DNA from: Aphis gossypii
Taxonomy: Eukaryota; Arthropoda; Insecta; Hemiptera; Aphididae
NCBI RefSeq assembly: GCF_020184175.1
Contig: NC_065533.1
Location: 58,504,351 to 58,568,350, forward strand
Direction: 5' to 3'
DNA: 64,000 bases
Below the pieces are notes generated by a model. It was given only the letters and a program-made list of their open reading frames with translations, was not told where the DNA came from and made no database searches. The translations under genes were made by a program, and so were the position numbers. How positions within the stretch are numbered: position 1 is the stretch's first letter; the number at the start of each line of letters is the position of its first letter. Shown here piece after piece: positions 30,124 through 42,600 of this stretch.

Positions 30124-33100
30124 CTATTTATAAAGTAGTGACTTCATCATTAAATCACTTGTTAATGCTAATTTATCTACATCAACGTTAATGGAATTGG
30201 TTAGATCCTTTTCACATGATATCAAAATAAGACTTTCCAGTCTATTTTGTGCCATTGTTGAACGCAGTCTAGATTTTATGAGTTTGAGTTTTGAAAATGA
30301 CCGTTCACAAGAAACAGAAGTTGTTAGAATAGTACACAAGTATTTATAAGCAAGGTATAAATTCGGGAAAGCTGTAATTAAATCAAATGAATTAAGTAGT
30401 TGAAGCCATTGGAGTGATGTTATTTTCTTAGAACTGTTTTTATTAGTATCTTGAGTTTCATAATTTTCAATATCAGATTCAACTTCATGTTCATTATTGT
30501 CAGACAAAATAGGTTCGGTGTAATCGTGTACTTTTTCTAGATTAATTTTTGATTGGAATTCTAAAAAACTCTTAGAAAACGCAGTATATTCAACGCGCAA
30601 TGCATCTAGATCAATCTGCGTAATCTATATTTTCAAAGAATCAAACATATCGTCAGGACATGGTACTCCTTGATTAGCACTCATTAATCTATCATGTGTT
30701 AAAAATGACAAGTCTTTTAAATTATCTTTTGATTTTTCAAATCTAGTTGTTATTGATATTAGTATTTTATCGATGACAAGAAAATATACTTTAGATTTAA
30801 AATTCTTTACTGGATTTGAAATTATTTCATCTTCAGAGATTTCGTCAAACATTCCTTTTCGTTTTCTTAGTCTAATTTCAGGAAGTTGTGTTTCATCAAG
30901 TTCATTATCAATTGCAAATTGTTTAGCGTTTTGTAGTATTTCATGTACCCCTTTATTGGTTCTTAACTTGGTTAATTGTTTTCTTACAGAATCAACTATG
31001 ACTAGGGCTTGCACAAAATCTATTGCTGGAGATTGGAGGTACTTAGATAATGGTGTTGTAATGTCAAAAATGATTTTCATTAGAAACATTATTGATACAA
31101 ATAAGAAATATGTAATATTTTTTAATAAAGAAGTTGCTAATGAGCCTGTGGATCGGTCGCTTGTATTTGAAAGGTCTTCCAAAGTATTTAAAATGGCTTT
31201 GTGCTTATCAAACACCACTTCTATAACCCTATGGTATGAAGTCGTTCATTAAGTAGTTGAAAAGTTTTTCATTCGACGAGGACAGTCATTTGGGTAATGT
31301 TTTTTTTGGTATTCCATTAATAATGCAGTTCTTTTACGTGCTGCCATAAACTCTTTTAATGATTGCATATAACCAAAAAAGTTTCGAATTTCTGTACAAG
31401 AATCACAAGTATCAACTATTGTTAAATTTAGAGTATGAGCAAAGCACCATATATAAACTGCTCGAGGATTGTACTCTTGAATTAATGTTCTAAGTCCTGT
31501 ATATTGTCCTTGCATAACAGCAGCACCATCGTATTACTGGGTACATAATTGGTTTTTCCAGTCCAAACCATATGCTTCACAGATATCAGAAAATAAGTTA
31601 AACATACCTTTGCTGGTTGAGTCAGTTGCTATTTTCAAAGGAACTAACCTCTCTTCTATCATCCCTTGATAATTTATGAAACGTAATACCAATGAGAGTT
31701 GTTCTAAGTTGGATATATCAGTGGTTATATCTATCATTATAGAGAATAACTGAGCACTTTTAACACTTTTTAAAATTTTTCCATGTATTTTGGCTTACAT
31801 TTGATAAGAATGTTAAACGATTGCGGTTTTTTGAACATTCAATTTTCCTGAGATGACATGAAAGCAATGCATGGTGTTTTCACAATAATTTTAACATCTC
31901 TAGAAAATTTCCCCTATTTAAAGAAGTTAACTCTCATCATGCCCCCGAAATGGTATATTTATAAATAAATTATAGTTTCAAATATAATTTTGACAACTTC
32001 TCTGTTTTCAGCAACATAAGCATTAGAAGATTCTAAAATCAGTTCTACATCCACTCTTTGATTTAAACTATAGATTTTCGTAAAACAGCTTGTAAATGAT
32101 CAGATGACGTTTCATGGCATAAAAGTCTTCTAGAAATATATTTCCAATCATTTATTTCGTCTTTAGCTAAAGGATTTTTCTTAGCTGTTGATGTTCCAAA
32201 TAGTTTGCATGCAATTCAATACACTTCATCAACATATGGAGTATAAGAAATCCACATACGTTTAACCAGTGATCCATCATGAAGTTTCTTAAATTAGTGC
32301 TCATCATGGAATGATCTCAATCTTTCTCCTTGAATTTTTTTGGGAAATTGTTTTCCTGGTAAACTTGATTGTAATGGTTGGCAAGGTCCAAGTGAATTAA
32401 TGAAAGAAAATTGTTCATCAGAAATATTTGATGTAAGAATTAAAGCTGGATCATTTGGATAATTTTCAAATACAGTAGAAATAGTACTAAGATAATTTTC
32501 TACATTTGAACAGCTTACATTTTCAGCTGTAGTGCTAACACTGGAAACTTCGATTATATCTATGATAAAAATATTAAGTAGAAGTAAGTAAAATGAATAC
32601 AAAATAAAATATTTAATTAGTTAAATACCTTTTGGCACAGTAAAAGAAGTACATCATTTGTCTTGTTTTTCGGTCAACAGACAAGAATCAGTAAAATCTT
32701 CATTGGCTCTCAAATCAGATAGATGCTGCTCACTTACACTTTCAATAGTTTCTAAAATATGCGATTCAACTAAAATAATAGAATTTTTATTAGTAAAATT
32801 AAAAATAAAACTTATTAATTTACACTGTTATAAATAGTCAGTAGATTGATACATTACCATCTGTTTCAACAGATTTAGTGTATAATTTGGTTGTTTTTTA
32901 AGTCAACAAATTGGAATAATAAAATAAAATATTTAATTAGTTAAATACCTTTTGGCATAGTAAAAGTAGTACACCATTTGTCTTGTTTTTCAGTCGACAG
33001 ACAAGAATCAGTAAAATCTTCATTGGCTCTCAAATCAGATATATGCTGCTCATTACACTTTCAATAGTTTCTAAAATAGGTGATTCAACTAAAATAATAG

Positions 33101-33674
33101 AATTTTTATTAGTAAAATTAAAAATAAAACTTATTAATTTACATTGTTATACATAGTAAATATATTGATACATTACCACCTGTTTCAACAGATTTAGTGT
33201 ATAATTTGGGTTGTTTTTTAAGTCAACAAATTGGAATAATAAAATGAAATAATAATAATATAATAATAAAATCTTCACATTGGTTTGGTTTTGAAATATT
33301 AGTTAAAGTATTGAAATTATAACTGTCAACTGAACAAATAAATATTTATATAACACTAGAATATCTAGGTCTAGTTTAAATAATGTTAGATTTAATATAT
33401 GAGCAAGCTTTAGAATTATATAAATAAAAGTAATTCATTATATAATACTTATTTATAACTAATTAATATTATAATAATAAATAAAAAGTACCCATACCTT
33501 TGTCCGAAACGTTTAATACTCTGGACGATTTAAAAAATGTACTGAGCTTTACAGTAAAAAGTACTGATTAACTGATTTACGTTTTTTGCATGATTTAGTA
33601 TGCCATTGCCAATTTGTACTATTCATCAAAGATTTCATTTTACCACAAGCACAAACTTCATCAACCAACGACAT
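30124..33674 (-). pseudogene. hAT transposase 2 (ZMYM1-like), multi-exon, broken
   Basis: The first exon begins at 33674: MSLVDEVCACGKMKS and NWQWHTKSCKKRK, a short Cys/His finger. Then come two copies of a small exon (in the tandem duplication 32605-33245), and a TTF-type finger exon (32602 downwards: LGPCQPLQSSLPGKQFP, then frameshifted IACKLFG). The catalytic core is in pieces: 31737-31534 (MIDITTDISNLEQLSLVLR), 31515-31249 (VYIWCFAHTLNLTIVD) and 31218-30625. The dimerisation domain is 30600-30124 (TTSVSCERSFSKLKLIKSRLRS). Several stops and frameshifts occur. It is the most complete hAT gene by domain content in the window. Confidence 0.82.
32605..33245. repeat. Tandem duplication of a hAT exon (unit 320 bp)
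   Basis: Two near-identical units with a 320-base offset (for example ATTTAATTAG at 32611 and 32931). Each holds one small exon with its splice sites. The exon in the left unit has a stop where the right unit has Trp, and the right unit has a one-base deletion. Confidence 0.88.
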
Positions 33675-34869
33675 ATTGTAAGTCTGTAAAAATAAATTTT
33701 AAAATATTCTTCTTTTTTTGGCATGATATCAATCAAGCTGATTTACAATGAACAGTTGTATTACCTGTTTAGTTTTAATTTGGAAATTAACCATTATAAC
33801 TAATTGTTATACATGGATATATTTTATTAACTTAAAATGTAAAAACTATATAGCAATAATTTATAAGTGTAACTAGTATTAGTATACTAATAATATTAAG
33901 GTTGGGCATTAACAAATTAAAAGTTAAAATTAAATTAATTAACTCATTACTTTTTTTTCAAATTAATTTTTACTTATTAAGTTACTTTATTCTTAAGATT
34001 AACGTGTTAACTTTAAATTAATTTCATTCAAAAATATCTAAATTAAGTTAATTTTCATCCAAAGAATAATGAAAATGTTTGAATGAGGTTTTTTAAAAAT
34101 TAGGTTTTTTGATAACTAGTAATACTTAGATATACCTATCATTTAAAATTTACCCAGTAATTTTTTTGAGCGTAAAGAAAAACTATCTAATAAATATTAT
34201 TATGTGCCTGGAATTTTTTATTTTTCAAATTAGAACATTTTAACTTTAAACTGAGTTAAGTTACTTTTTTTTCAAAATTAACGTTTCACTTTACGAGTTC
34301 ATGAAAAAAATTATGAATAACTTTTAACTTGACTTAACTTTATTATTTTAAAACAACTTAGCGAGTTTAAAAAAATTATTAACTTGCCTAGCCTTGACTA
34401 ATTTACTATAGTTAACTATAACTAAGAGTATTTAAAAATAATGATACTTACCTAATTAATGAGTAGATGTTGTTTCCAGCACGTTAATTAAATACACACT
34501 CAATAAATAACAATTTTTTTTTATTATAATTAACTAGAAAAATTAACTACTAGGTACAAGTTAATTTCATCAAAAAAAAATGCTTAATGCATATGCCATA
34601 CACTGTACAGGAATACAAAATAATTTGAAATCCGTAGTCAATTGTAGATCGTACAAAATAAAAGACAGACAAATTCGATAAAAATATTAGTGGAAAGTGT
34701 GGAATTCCTTCAACGATTATCGGTTACGTCGTAATAATTAATAATTATCGTGAAGCCAATGGGTAGGCCGGGTAGGGAGGGGGTTGGCTAGTTGGTTCGA
34801 GGGAAACACATTTCTAAAAATAAATACTTATTAGGTAGGTACATAGATTTGTTACTGGTATCTTATCAC
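33675..34869. other. AT-rich stretch without genes
   Basis: Leader of hAT element 2 and flank. 33930-34420 is rich in TTAAC and GTTAA words. Nothing else recognised. Confidence 0.5.
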
Positions 34870-35555
34870 CAGGGCTAGGATTTGTATGCAAATGCAATCA
34901 AAAATTGTAAAATATGTATTTTACTTACCAAAATATGCAAAAATATGCATTTAAATTTTTATAAGATTTTTTTTTTTTTATTATTAAGAAACTTGGTCTT
35001 AACCATTCGTTTCGGCAATTACAATAAACATATAAATATATAATAATTAATAAGTTACTAAATTAGAAAAACATTATTTTTGTTTTTAAATTATGAAACC
35101 AGCCTGATTGAATAAATTAAGTGTGGATAAAATGTTTTTATAAGATAAACACAAAAATATAGTAACAAAAAAAATTTGTCTGTCTTTATATAATATAATT
35201 ATTGAGAAATAAAATAAAATAAAATAATTTAGATATCAAATTTATAATTCACATTCAATAGTATTAGGTATATGCTACGACAACATATTTTTTTTAATTG
35301 TCGAATATAAATGAATTAAATACGAAATTTACTATAAAACATGTATTTTTCGCATTATTATAATCGAAATATGCAATAATATTCATTTTATTCAATATAT
35401 GCAATAATATGCATTTTATCCAAAATATGCAAAAACATGCAAAATAAAAAAAACCACCATCCATCTCATCATGAGGTGATTCGTGGACATTACTGACAAA
35501 ATCAATAATCAGAAGTCGCAAAAAAAACATGCTGTTGCATATAATCCTAGCTCTG
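34870..35555. mobile_element. Non-autonomous hAT-like MITE
   Basis: The left end CAGGGCTAGGATTTGTATGCAA and the right end, inverted CAGAGCTAGGATTATATGCAA, form a terminal inverted repeat of about 20 bases. The interior has repeated ATATGCAAAA words and no transposase. Flanking octamers (CTTATCAC and CTTAATGC) match only partly, so the duplication is decayed or mis-set. Confidence 0.6.
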
Positions 35556-35592
35556 CTTAATGCTTATTAGTTATTACCATAAGGTTGGGTGG

Positions 35593-35690
35593 CGATGCAA
35601 TACCCACAGATATATATAAAAATATTATATATATATATTCAATATAAAATATATCTGTGGCCGTACCGTATTGCCACATTGCTTACGTAT
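35593..35690. repeat. AT-rich palindrome
   Basis: TGCAATACCCACAGATATAT and, about 50 bases on, ATATATCTGTGG then GTATTGCCA are inverted relative to each other, forming a long foldback. It is probably a small MITE. Confidence 0.55.
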
Positions 35691-36013
35691 ATAAATGAAT
35701 TTATAAATAGTTTTAAATAGTAGTCCATTATCATTCATAATAAACGATCGTACCAACAACTACACAGCATTAATATTCGACTATTGTTGATTCAATTGAT
35801 ACCTATAACTGTTTCTATTACTTTTCAATTAAGTTAACTAGGTAGAAACTTGTAGTAACTTGTAACATCATATGAGTTGTTGTGTAGCATTACTTTACCT
35901 AAGTACCTATCTATAATCATGGGCGTCTATAACTACCCACCCACTCACCCACCTAATAACCAATAGGGGCCGAGGCCCCTGAGAAACCCCTTCACCACGC
36001 CACTGGGGAGTAA

Positions 36014-36606
36014 TGTGGTGATACGGTGTTATCACCACTACACCGCGGACGCACTGTCGCGGTGTTTACCGTCGCCGCGTTAGCGCACAATTATTATTGT
36101 ATTATTTTATTATTGTATTATTGTGTATTATATCTATGTATGTGCATTTTAGCGACGCGCGATCTCGCGCTACCCCCCGCCAGCCTGCGCGAGCGACCGA
36201 TCCGCTTTTCTCGGTTCGTTACGACCGTTACGCTCGATTCGCGGTTCCCTTTTTCGCACTTCTTTTTCGACGTCCGAACCGTCAAGTTCGCCAAGCTCCG
36301 AGCTGCACTTATTCGCTGGTTATCGACCGACTCTCCGGTATAACCACGCACGCCGACGACCCACGTTAGCTTTTTGTATCTCGTACGTACGCGATTTTTA
36401 TATCTGTATTTTGTATCAATATTGTGTATTTTTAATTATTTGCAAATTGTCAATAAAATCTTTTTTCGAACACTCGAAATTCTTTCGAGTAAGTTTATTT
36501 CACGCCCCCGTCCTTACGTTAGACAACGGTGTTCCGACCTACACGCGGCCAACAGGCGCGTAAGTTGCTGGCTGATAGTGCGTCAATAGTGACCACTATC
36601 ACCACA
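36014..36606. mobile_element. Solo LTR 2 (593 bp)
   Basis: It starts TGTGGTGATA and ends TATCACCACA, a perfect 10-base inverted terminus with TG...CA. The flanks GTAA and GTAT differ at one base, consistent with an old 4-bp duplication. The interior is much richer in GC than its surroundings and carries AATAAA at 36452. There are no internal retroviral genes. The open frames inside (36026-36589) are not protein-like. Confidence 0.7.
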
Positions 36607-36939
36607 GTATTGGCAGTACGACGTTAATAATAAACATGAACTATGGTTAATTCATAATAAATTGATAACAATTGATAATAATCACGGTAGATACGATATT
36701 ATAATATGTTCATGGATACGACATAGGACAGGTTTTAGTGGATGGGACAAGATAATAGGTTTTTATATTGATAATATGGATACGAGAATTTGTTTTTGTA
36801 CGATATCTCATGAAATAACCGCGAAATAATATGATATTATGAAATATAGGAATAAAATTTCAATGATTTTCTGATGGTGCAAAAACATACCTTTGCACCA
36901 CCCAGTTTACGCCACTGTCTGTAAACATGAAATGTTTGG
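36607..36939. other. AT-rich flank with hAT-like terminus
   Basis: No gene. At 36875-36902 TGGTGCAAA and TTTGCACCA form a hairpin, and at 36910-36919 ACGCCACTG resembles the right end of a hAT element. A second such end (CACGCCACTG) lies just left of solo LTR 2 at 35996-36005. Confidence 0.35.
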
Positions 36940-37408
36940 AACAATTAATGTCTTTTTTTGGATCCCAAAAATGCGAAGAGTATTAGATCTATTTCCTCTT
37001 ATGCATACCATTATGAAGAAAAATTAAAAATCGATTTATATGATTTGGACATTGAATGGAGGCAATTTTGTAATCATAATAATTTAAACTTTGAATTAGA
37101 TCCATTAGTTTTGGAAGCATATTAACACATTAAAACATTGCGATAATAGTGAAGTTTACCCTTTGATCAATAAATTAATTGCATATTTATTTACACTACC
37201 ACATAGCAGTGCATGTGTAGAAAGATTGTTTAGTTCAATAAATTTGAATAAAACCAAAACACGTAACCAACTATCCACAAAAACACTAACTGGTTTATTA
37301 AATTCAAAAAGCTATTTGATTAATAATGAAAATTCATGTTATAACTTTGATGTTCCATATAAAATGATTTGTAAACACAGCTCAGATATATATCAGACCG
37401 ACGAATAA
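36940..37408 (+). pseudogene. hAT transposase 3, C-terminal fragment
   Basis: Only the end of a hAT transposase. The open part (37163-37408) begins with the dimerisation motif TLPHSSACVERLFSSINLNK and TRNQLSTKTLTGLL. Upstream, in other frames, are FFGSQKC and a EWRQFCNHNN-like stretch with one stop. No catalytic core is present, and no start or partner terminus can be assigned. Confidence 0.7.
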
Positions 37409-37442
37409 AAAAATAAAAATTTGTAATGTTTGTAATTTGTTT

Positions 37443-37860
37443 AAGTTGTTTTTTTTTTTTAAAAATATGTTTATCCTAAGTATGGATAGTTTTTGTTATA
37501 ATATGAACTAAAACTATAAATTGTTTATTAATATTCCTATTATTTTGTTAATACATCATATTTAATTGTTCAACTTTTTATAATCTGTTACTTGTTTGTT
37601 ATTTGTTTCAAGTTGTTTTTTTTTTTTAAATATGTTTATCCTAAGTATGGATAGTTTTTGTTATAATATGAACTAAAACTATAAATTGTTTATTAATATT
37701 CCTATTATTTTGTTAATACATCATATTTAATGGTTTAACTTTTTATAGTCTGTTACTTGTTTGTTATTTGTTTCAAGTTGTTTTTTTTTTTTTTAAATAT
37801 GTTTATCCTAAATATGGATAGTTTTTGTTATATGAACTAAAATCACCTATAAATTATATA
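37443..37860. repeat. Tandem repeat, unit about 166 bp
   Basis: About 2.5 copies starting AAGTTGTTTTTTTT at 37443, 37610 and 37775, each continuing ATATGTTTATCCTAAGTATG. It directly follows hAT fragment 3 and repeats its 3' sequence. Confidence 0.88.
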
Positions 37861-38289
37861 TATTATTATAATTATAATTATATAATAAATAATATATTTC
37901 CAAGTAGGTATGGATAAAGTTGTTTTTTTTTTTTTAATTGAATATAAACAGATGAATAAAATTCTTTAATTTAACATAATATAATGGGTATAGAATCATT
38001 TTGATTCCAGATACAGTAGTTAATGTAGGTAGGTAGCGATATAATTATTTTTAGACAGCTACATCATGTAAAATACATTAAAAAAGTATTTAGAAATCAA
38101 GTAAAAACTTTTTTATTTATTTTATTTATTATTTTATTTTATTTATTTTTTATTTTATTTTTTATTTTATTTTGGGATTTTGAACTTAGCAAAAAAATGA
38201 TTTTTTAGGAAAAAAGAGGATTTTCTTCAAAGGTGACAGGATTTTACATTTTTTGATCTGGCAACACTGCGTGACACGCAGATCATGGG
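37861..38289. other. Low-complexity AT sequence
   Basis: TA-rich sequence, then a TTTTATTTAT repeat at 38105-38175. No gene. Confidence 0.6.
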
Positions 38290-38432
38290 CGTGACGGCAA
38301 AGACAGATGACGTACGAGACGTTGGCTCGAATGTACGTCGTCAACCCACTTGATCGAGATCGTTTTCATTTGCGATTGCTACTTCTGCACAAGAGAAGTT
38401 CACAGTCTTTCCGCGATATGAGGACAGTATTT
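38290..38432 (+). pseudogene. Helitron replicase fragment
   Basis: Some 45 codons with the pattern ETLARMYVVNPLDRDRFHLR and SFRDMRTV, which matches the linker between Rep and helicase seen in both Helitrons here (compare ALGRVYTIHPHNTECYYLR). It is sharper in GC than its neighbours. No ends recognised. It abuts the P-element remnant. Confidence 0.6.
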
Positions 38433-40401
38433 AAGCACACTGCAAGAAATACTGAAGCATTTGTAGCTTCTTCAAAATTATATTGGTCATTGTTATAATT
38501 GCAAGTTCCCAAGTCAACACAACTATACACTCTACCATTTAAATATGTAATTTGATTACGTATTGCCATTTCATCGATACAAATGTTACAGACTTTGGGC
38601 TGTGTAGAATCTTTAACTCTTAATTCAATTGCCTAAAATGCTTTATCTGTAAACCCAAAATTTCCATTTACCACAGTACCTATACCATTTCCTTAACGTT
38701 GCTGGGTGAGGTAAAAGATTTTTAAAAGTTTTTCTCACATACAAGTACGCTTTAGCGGAATAGAATTGCAATGTTAATGCAAAACTACGCAGAACTGGTG
38801 AGAACAGAGTTTTTAAATTTCAAACTTCGATCAAGAACTTCTCTTATTTTATCATTTGTTGTATTCTATAACCCAGAAAAATATATATATTAATCTTAGT
38901 TCAAAATAATATTGTATATAATAGTTATAAGTTAAAAAAAAGTTGAGAAGAACCGTTAAATAAAGTATATTTTATTCACTAATTACAAAAAAATTAATAT
39001 AATAATAATCAATACATAAACAACAAACATTTATCACCAACATTAACAATACATTGCATGTATTTTTTACTATTATTTTGTTCACTGTTGAAATTGTAAA
39101 TTTCTTTTTTTTCAAGTTTTTTTTAATTATTTATTAAAAAATCACAAATATCAAGATCGCTAACAGCCCACATTTAACATTCATATAAATTGAAATTAAA
39201 TTTACCAAAATATTATCATGTGCTTGTTCAGTTAGAAAATTTTTTTTTTCAAATGATTCAATAACTCAGCCATAGATGACAGTCTTTTGCGGAGTCTGCT
39301 TACTTTCAAATTTAAAATTTTAATTTTTTTGTGTTGTTCAATTATTTGCTTTTTTGCAATAATGAAATTATGTTTGGCTTTCCTCGGAATAGATAAGTCT
39401 GGCGTAGTTATATCACCTGCATAATATTTGCGCGGCTTTCGTTTAGGAGTATCTAAAATCAAGCCATTAATTATATGATGGTAGGTGGTAATAATAAATA
39501 ATAAAGCATATTATGTTATTAGATTTAATAATTGTTGAGAATTCTAATAAAAAACTTAAAGGTAAGAATATTATAAAGATTCTAGGGCATCTTCTAGGTT
39601 TTTATTGATATTCGGCTTTAAAGCAAGTAACTCACAGTTTAAATTGTAACATAGACCTTTTAGGTATTAGTATTAGTACATACTACATAGTATAAGGTAT
39701 ATGAACATTGAATATATTACAGTTATCTCACTTTAAAATTAAATATCAATAAAAACCGAGAAAAGCCTATGTGCATATTTTTAGGTAACACTGACTTAAT
39801 AGGTCAATTTGTTTACTACCTACCTACCATAAGTTTGGGAAGTTTCCATTTCACAGATTGGAAAGGTTTCATTTTCGAAACAGCCTGCTCGTCAACCTTA
39901 AGAGTAGAACCTTCAGTCATATTATTAGAGCACCTATATTAATTGGGTTTACTTTAAAATATTTACTTAAATAACATAATTTATAAAATACTTTAACATA
40001 CGTTGATGTAAAAAATTCTTTTGCATGTTTTTTAAGCTTTGTGGGAACTGAATTTGGTTTTAAAATTTTCAAAGTATTCCCAGTTTTGAAACAATCTTTA
40101 ACAAAATGTTTTGAATATAGTTTTCTAGAAGGTTTATATTCTTCTTCAGTTAAATCACAAGCAGCTAACCACAAAGATCGACCGGATTGATCTTTGGGGA
40201 ACCTAAACAATGAATATAATTTTAAAAAACAAAATGTTTCATTTTTTAATTGTTTAATATTAAAAATTTAAGTTACATACAATAATCTAATACGTATTTT
40301 AGAAAATATTTATGACTTACGAGTGTAAAGAGATACTTTGGTCTTTGTACAAAAAATTCAAACAAAATACACACGAACTTGTACTTTTTTTTTGGTGCCA
40401 T
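38433..40401 (-). pseudogene. P-element/THAP9-like transposase, fragmentary
   Basis: Exon 1 starts at 40401 and holds the first half of a THAP finger (C-x2-C then ISLH, one frame off the Met because of an A run). The intron is about 40203-40321. Exon 2 (40202 downwards) has FPKDQSGRSLWLAAC, KLYSKHFVKDCF and SVPTKL. A basic coiled-coil piece follows at 39462-39232 (SPKRKPRKYYAG-like, then Lys- and Leu-rich heptads). The RNase H-like core begins at 38870, with IDEMAIRNQITYLNGRVY and CVDLGTCNYNNDQ (38569-38434), then is cut at the Helitron fragment. The GTP-binding and C-terminal parts are missing. Confidence 0.75.
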
Positions 40402-42600
40402 AATCTCAGCAAAAAAATGTTATAAAAAATTAATTAAACAGTTAAAATAACACGTCGATTCAAAATTGTTGTTATTACACACTTTTCTTAAGTTCGCTTT
40501 CACGTCCGTTTATCTGTAACCAAATTCAAATTTGGCAGAATATATTGCTATAATTGACAATAAAATAACAAAATTTGGAGTAGTAATTGCATTTAGAATT
40601 TCAAGGCTTCATTGCTTAGTTTTACTGTTAAAATGTTTTAATGATGACATCTCTTCGAAACCTTCTACAATAACAATAAACTTTTCATTAAATTGTCTTA
40701 CACTTTTATGCTTCTCTACAAATCTAGTTTCACACAGTTTGGTTAATTTACAATTATTAGAATTAATTACATTCATGCGAACTGCAGTTTATTTAAAAAA
40801 TGTTATAGGTAGTGTCCTTTATTTTGGTAATACAATTTTTAACTTCAGGCAAGACATTCAAATCATCGATAACTAAATTAAGGCGATGACTAGCGCAATG
40901 ATAATAATTTTTGTAGCTGAATGACGAACTAATAACTAATGTCATCGACGAAATTTTCCAAACTGCTTTTAATGTTTTTTCACTAGAAGCAACCCATATA
41001 ATTGTGAAGATTTTACCAAAATGTAAGAGTTTCATTTCTAATGAAGCAGCACACTTACTAAGTTCATGCATGTTTTTGGGTAATTGATGTTACAATGCAT
41101 ACATTTTTTCTATGAATGATTGGAGATGATTTGTTCCTTGAACTTCTTTTAGTGTATCAGATACTGCTAATTCTAGTCGATGGTTACAACAATGCCAAAT
41201 TTAAATATTGGGATACATGCTTTGTAGCTGAACACCGACACCAGACAATCTACCCAACATATTTGAAACACAAAAGATATAAAATTTTGTTTTAAAATAT
41301 CGTCAGTTAACCCGTGTGCATAAAGATCAGTTAAAATAGCAGTTTTTATGGAATTAGCAGATGTATTTTGAACTTCAATTATATTAAAAAAGTATGTAAT
41401 TACATCAATGTTATTGGATACAGCGGATCTCAAACAAATAACCAACATACTCTTTTGGCTTAACGTTGTAGACTCGTCAACAATGATAAATATTTTTCTT
41501 TTGTTATGCAACAGATCAAGACATAGTTTCTTTCGCATTTCAAATGTAATATGATCAATTATATTGCTACTCGCTTTATTTGTTTGAATAATTCTCCCCA
41601 TATCCAAGCCATTAATTATTTGTAGATCTACTAATTTTGGCATGTTTGTGTAAGGTCTTTGATTCTTTGCTATGCTGTATGCTGTCCTGAATATTCTTTT
41701 TGTATTTTCAATGTCAATATATGAAGTTTTTAATACTTGAGCCGGCATAATTTCCAACTTTTGTTTTTCAATTATACGTTCTGTGTGTAAATGGCTTAGA
41801 GAATATTTATGTTTTGAAATTTTTCTTAAATTTGTTTGCTGTTTCTTAAAATCATCTCCAACTGGACATATTTCTCCATTCATTCATTCATGTGAACCAT
41901 GGGTGCCTTGATGTTTTGTTAAATTAAAATTAGCTTTAGAACATATTTTGCAACCAATTTTTTTACTATTGAAAAAAATCCATGGGTATTCTTCTGTAAA
42001 ATACTTCATTTGTTTATCGTCCCAACAATCTGGTGGTTCTGTATTTGGTAAGAAGACTTCATTTTCTTATGCTTCAGTTTAACTTTCTGTAGTAATATTG
42101 CCCTAAAATTTAAAAAAAAAAACATTTAAGCAAGGTTTATAAAATATATACTTTAGTAAAATACTAAAATGTACTATAATTATTTACAATTTACTGAATG
42201 ATAAACTAGATAAGAATTTAAAACATTATATTTTTATGACTGAAAAGTGATACTAACATAATGATATAGAAATATATACCCATAAGTATTTTGAATTTTC
42301 TTTTACAAACTAATTATATTTATTTTATGACCATTTTAATACAAAATATAATAAAAGTGTGTAAATAATTTTCACAGGAAACAATCAAGCAGAATAATTA
42401 AAAATGAATCCATACACAAACTCTTTATAAATTTAAATAAAATTTAAAAATGTATATAAATCCAAAAGCAAAATTATTACTATTGGCTATAAATGTTCAA
42501 TAGTATAATTATTATATTGTATACTATTAAAAGCATATTAAATAAGTAGGCAGAATAGTATAAAATGTTTAATAATAACAACACATGCTTTTAATAATTA

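Noticed and set aside
30773..31252. 159-codon plus-strand frame
   Set aside because: Antisense shadow of the hAT 2 transposase core.
36026..36589. Open frames of 60-105 codons in GC-rich sequence
   Set aside because: They overlap on both strands, have Arg/Ser-rich random composition, and lie inside a solo LTR with clear termini.
35918..36919. A hAT MITE from CATGGGCGTC to ACGCCACTG carrying solo LTR 2
   Set aside because: Only a few terminal bases match, two competing right ends exist (36005 and 36919), and no duplication is visible.
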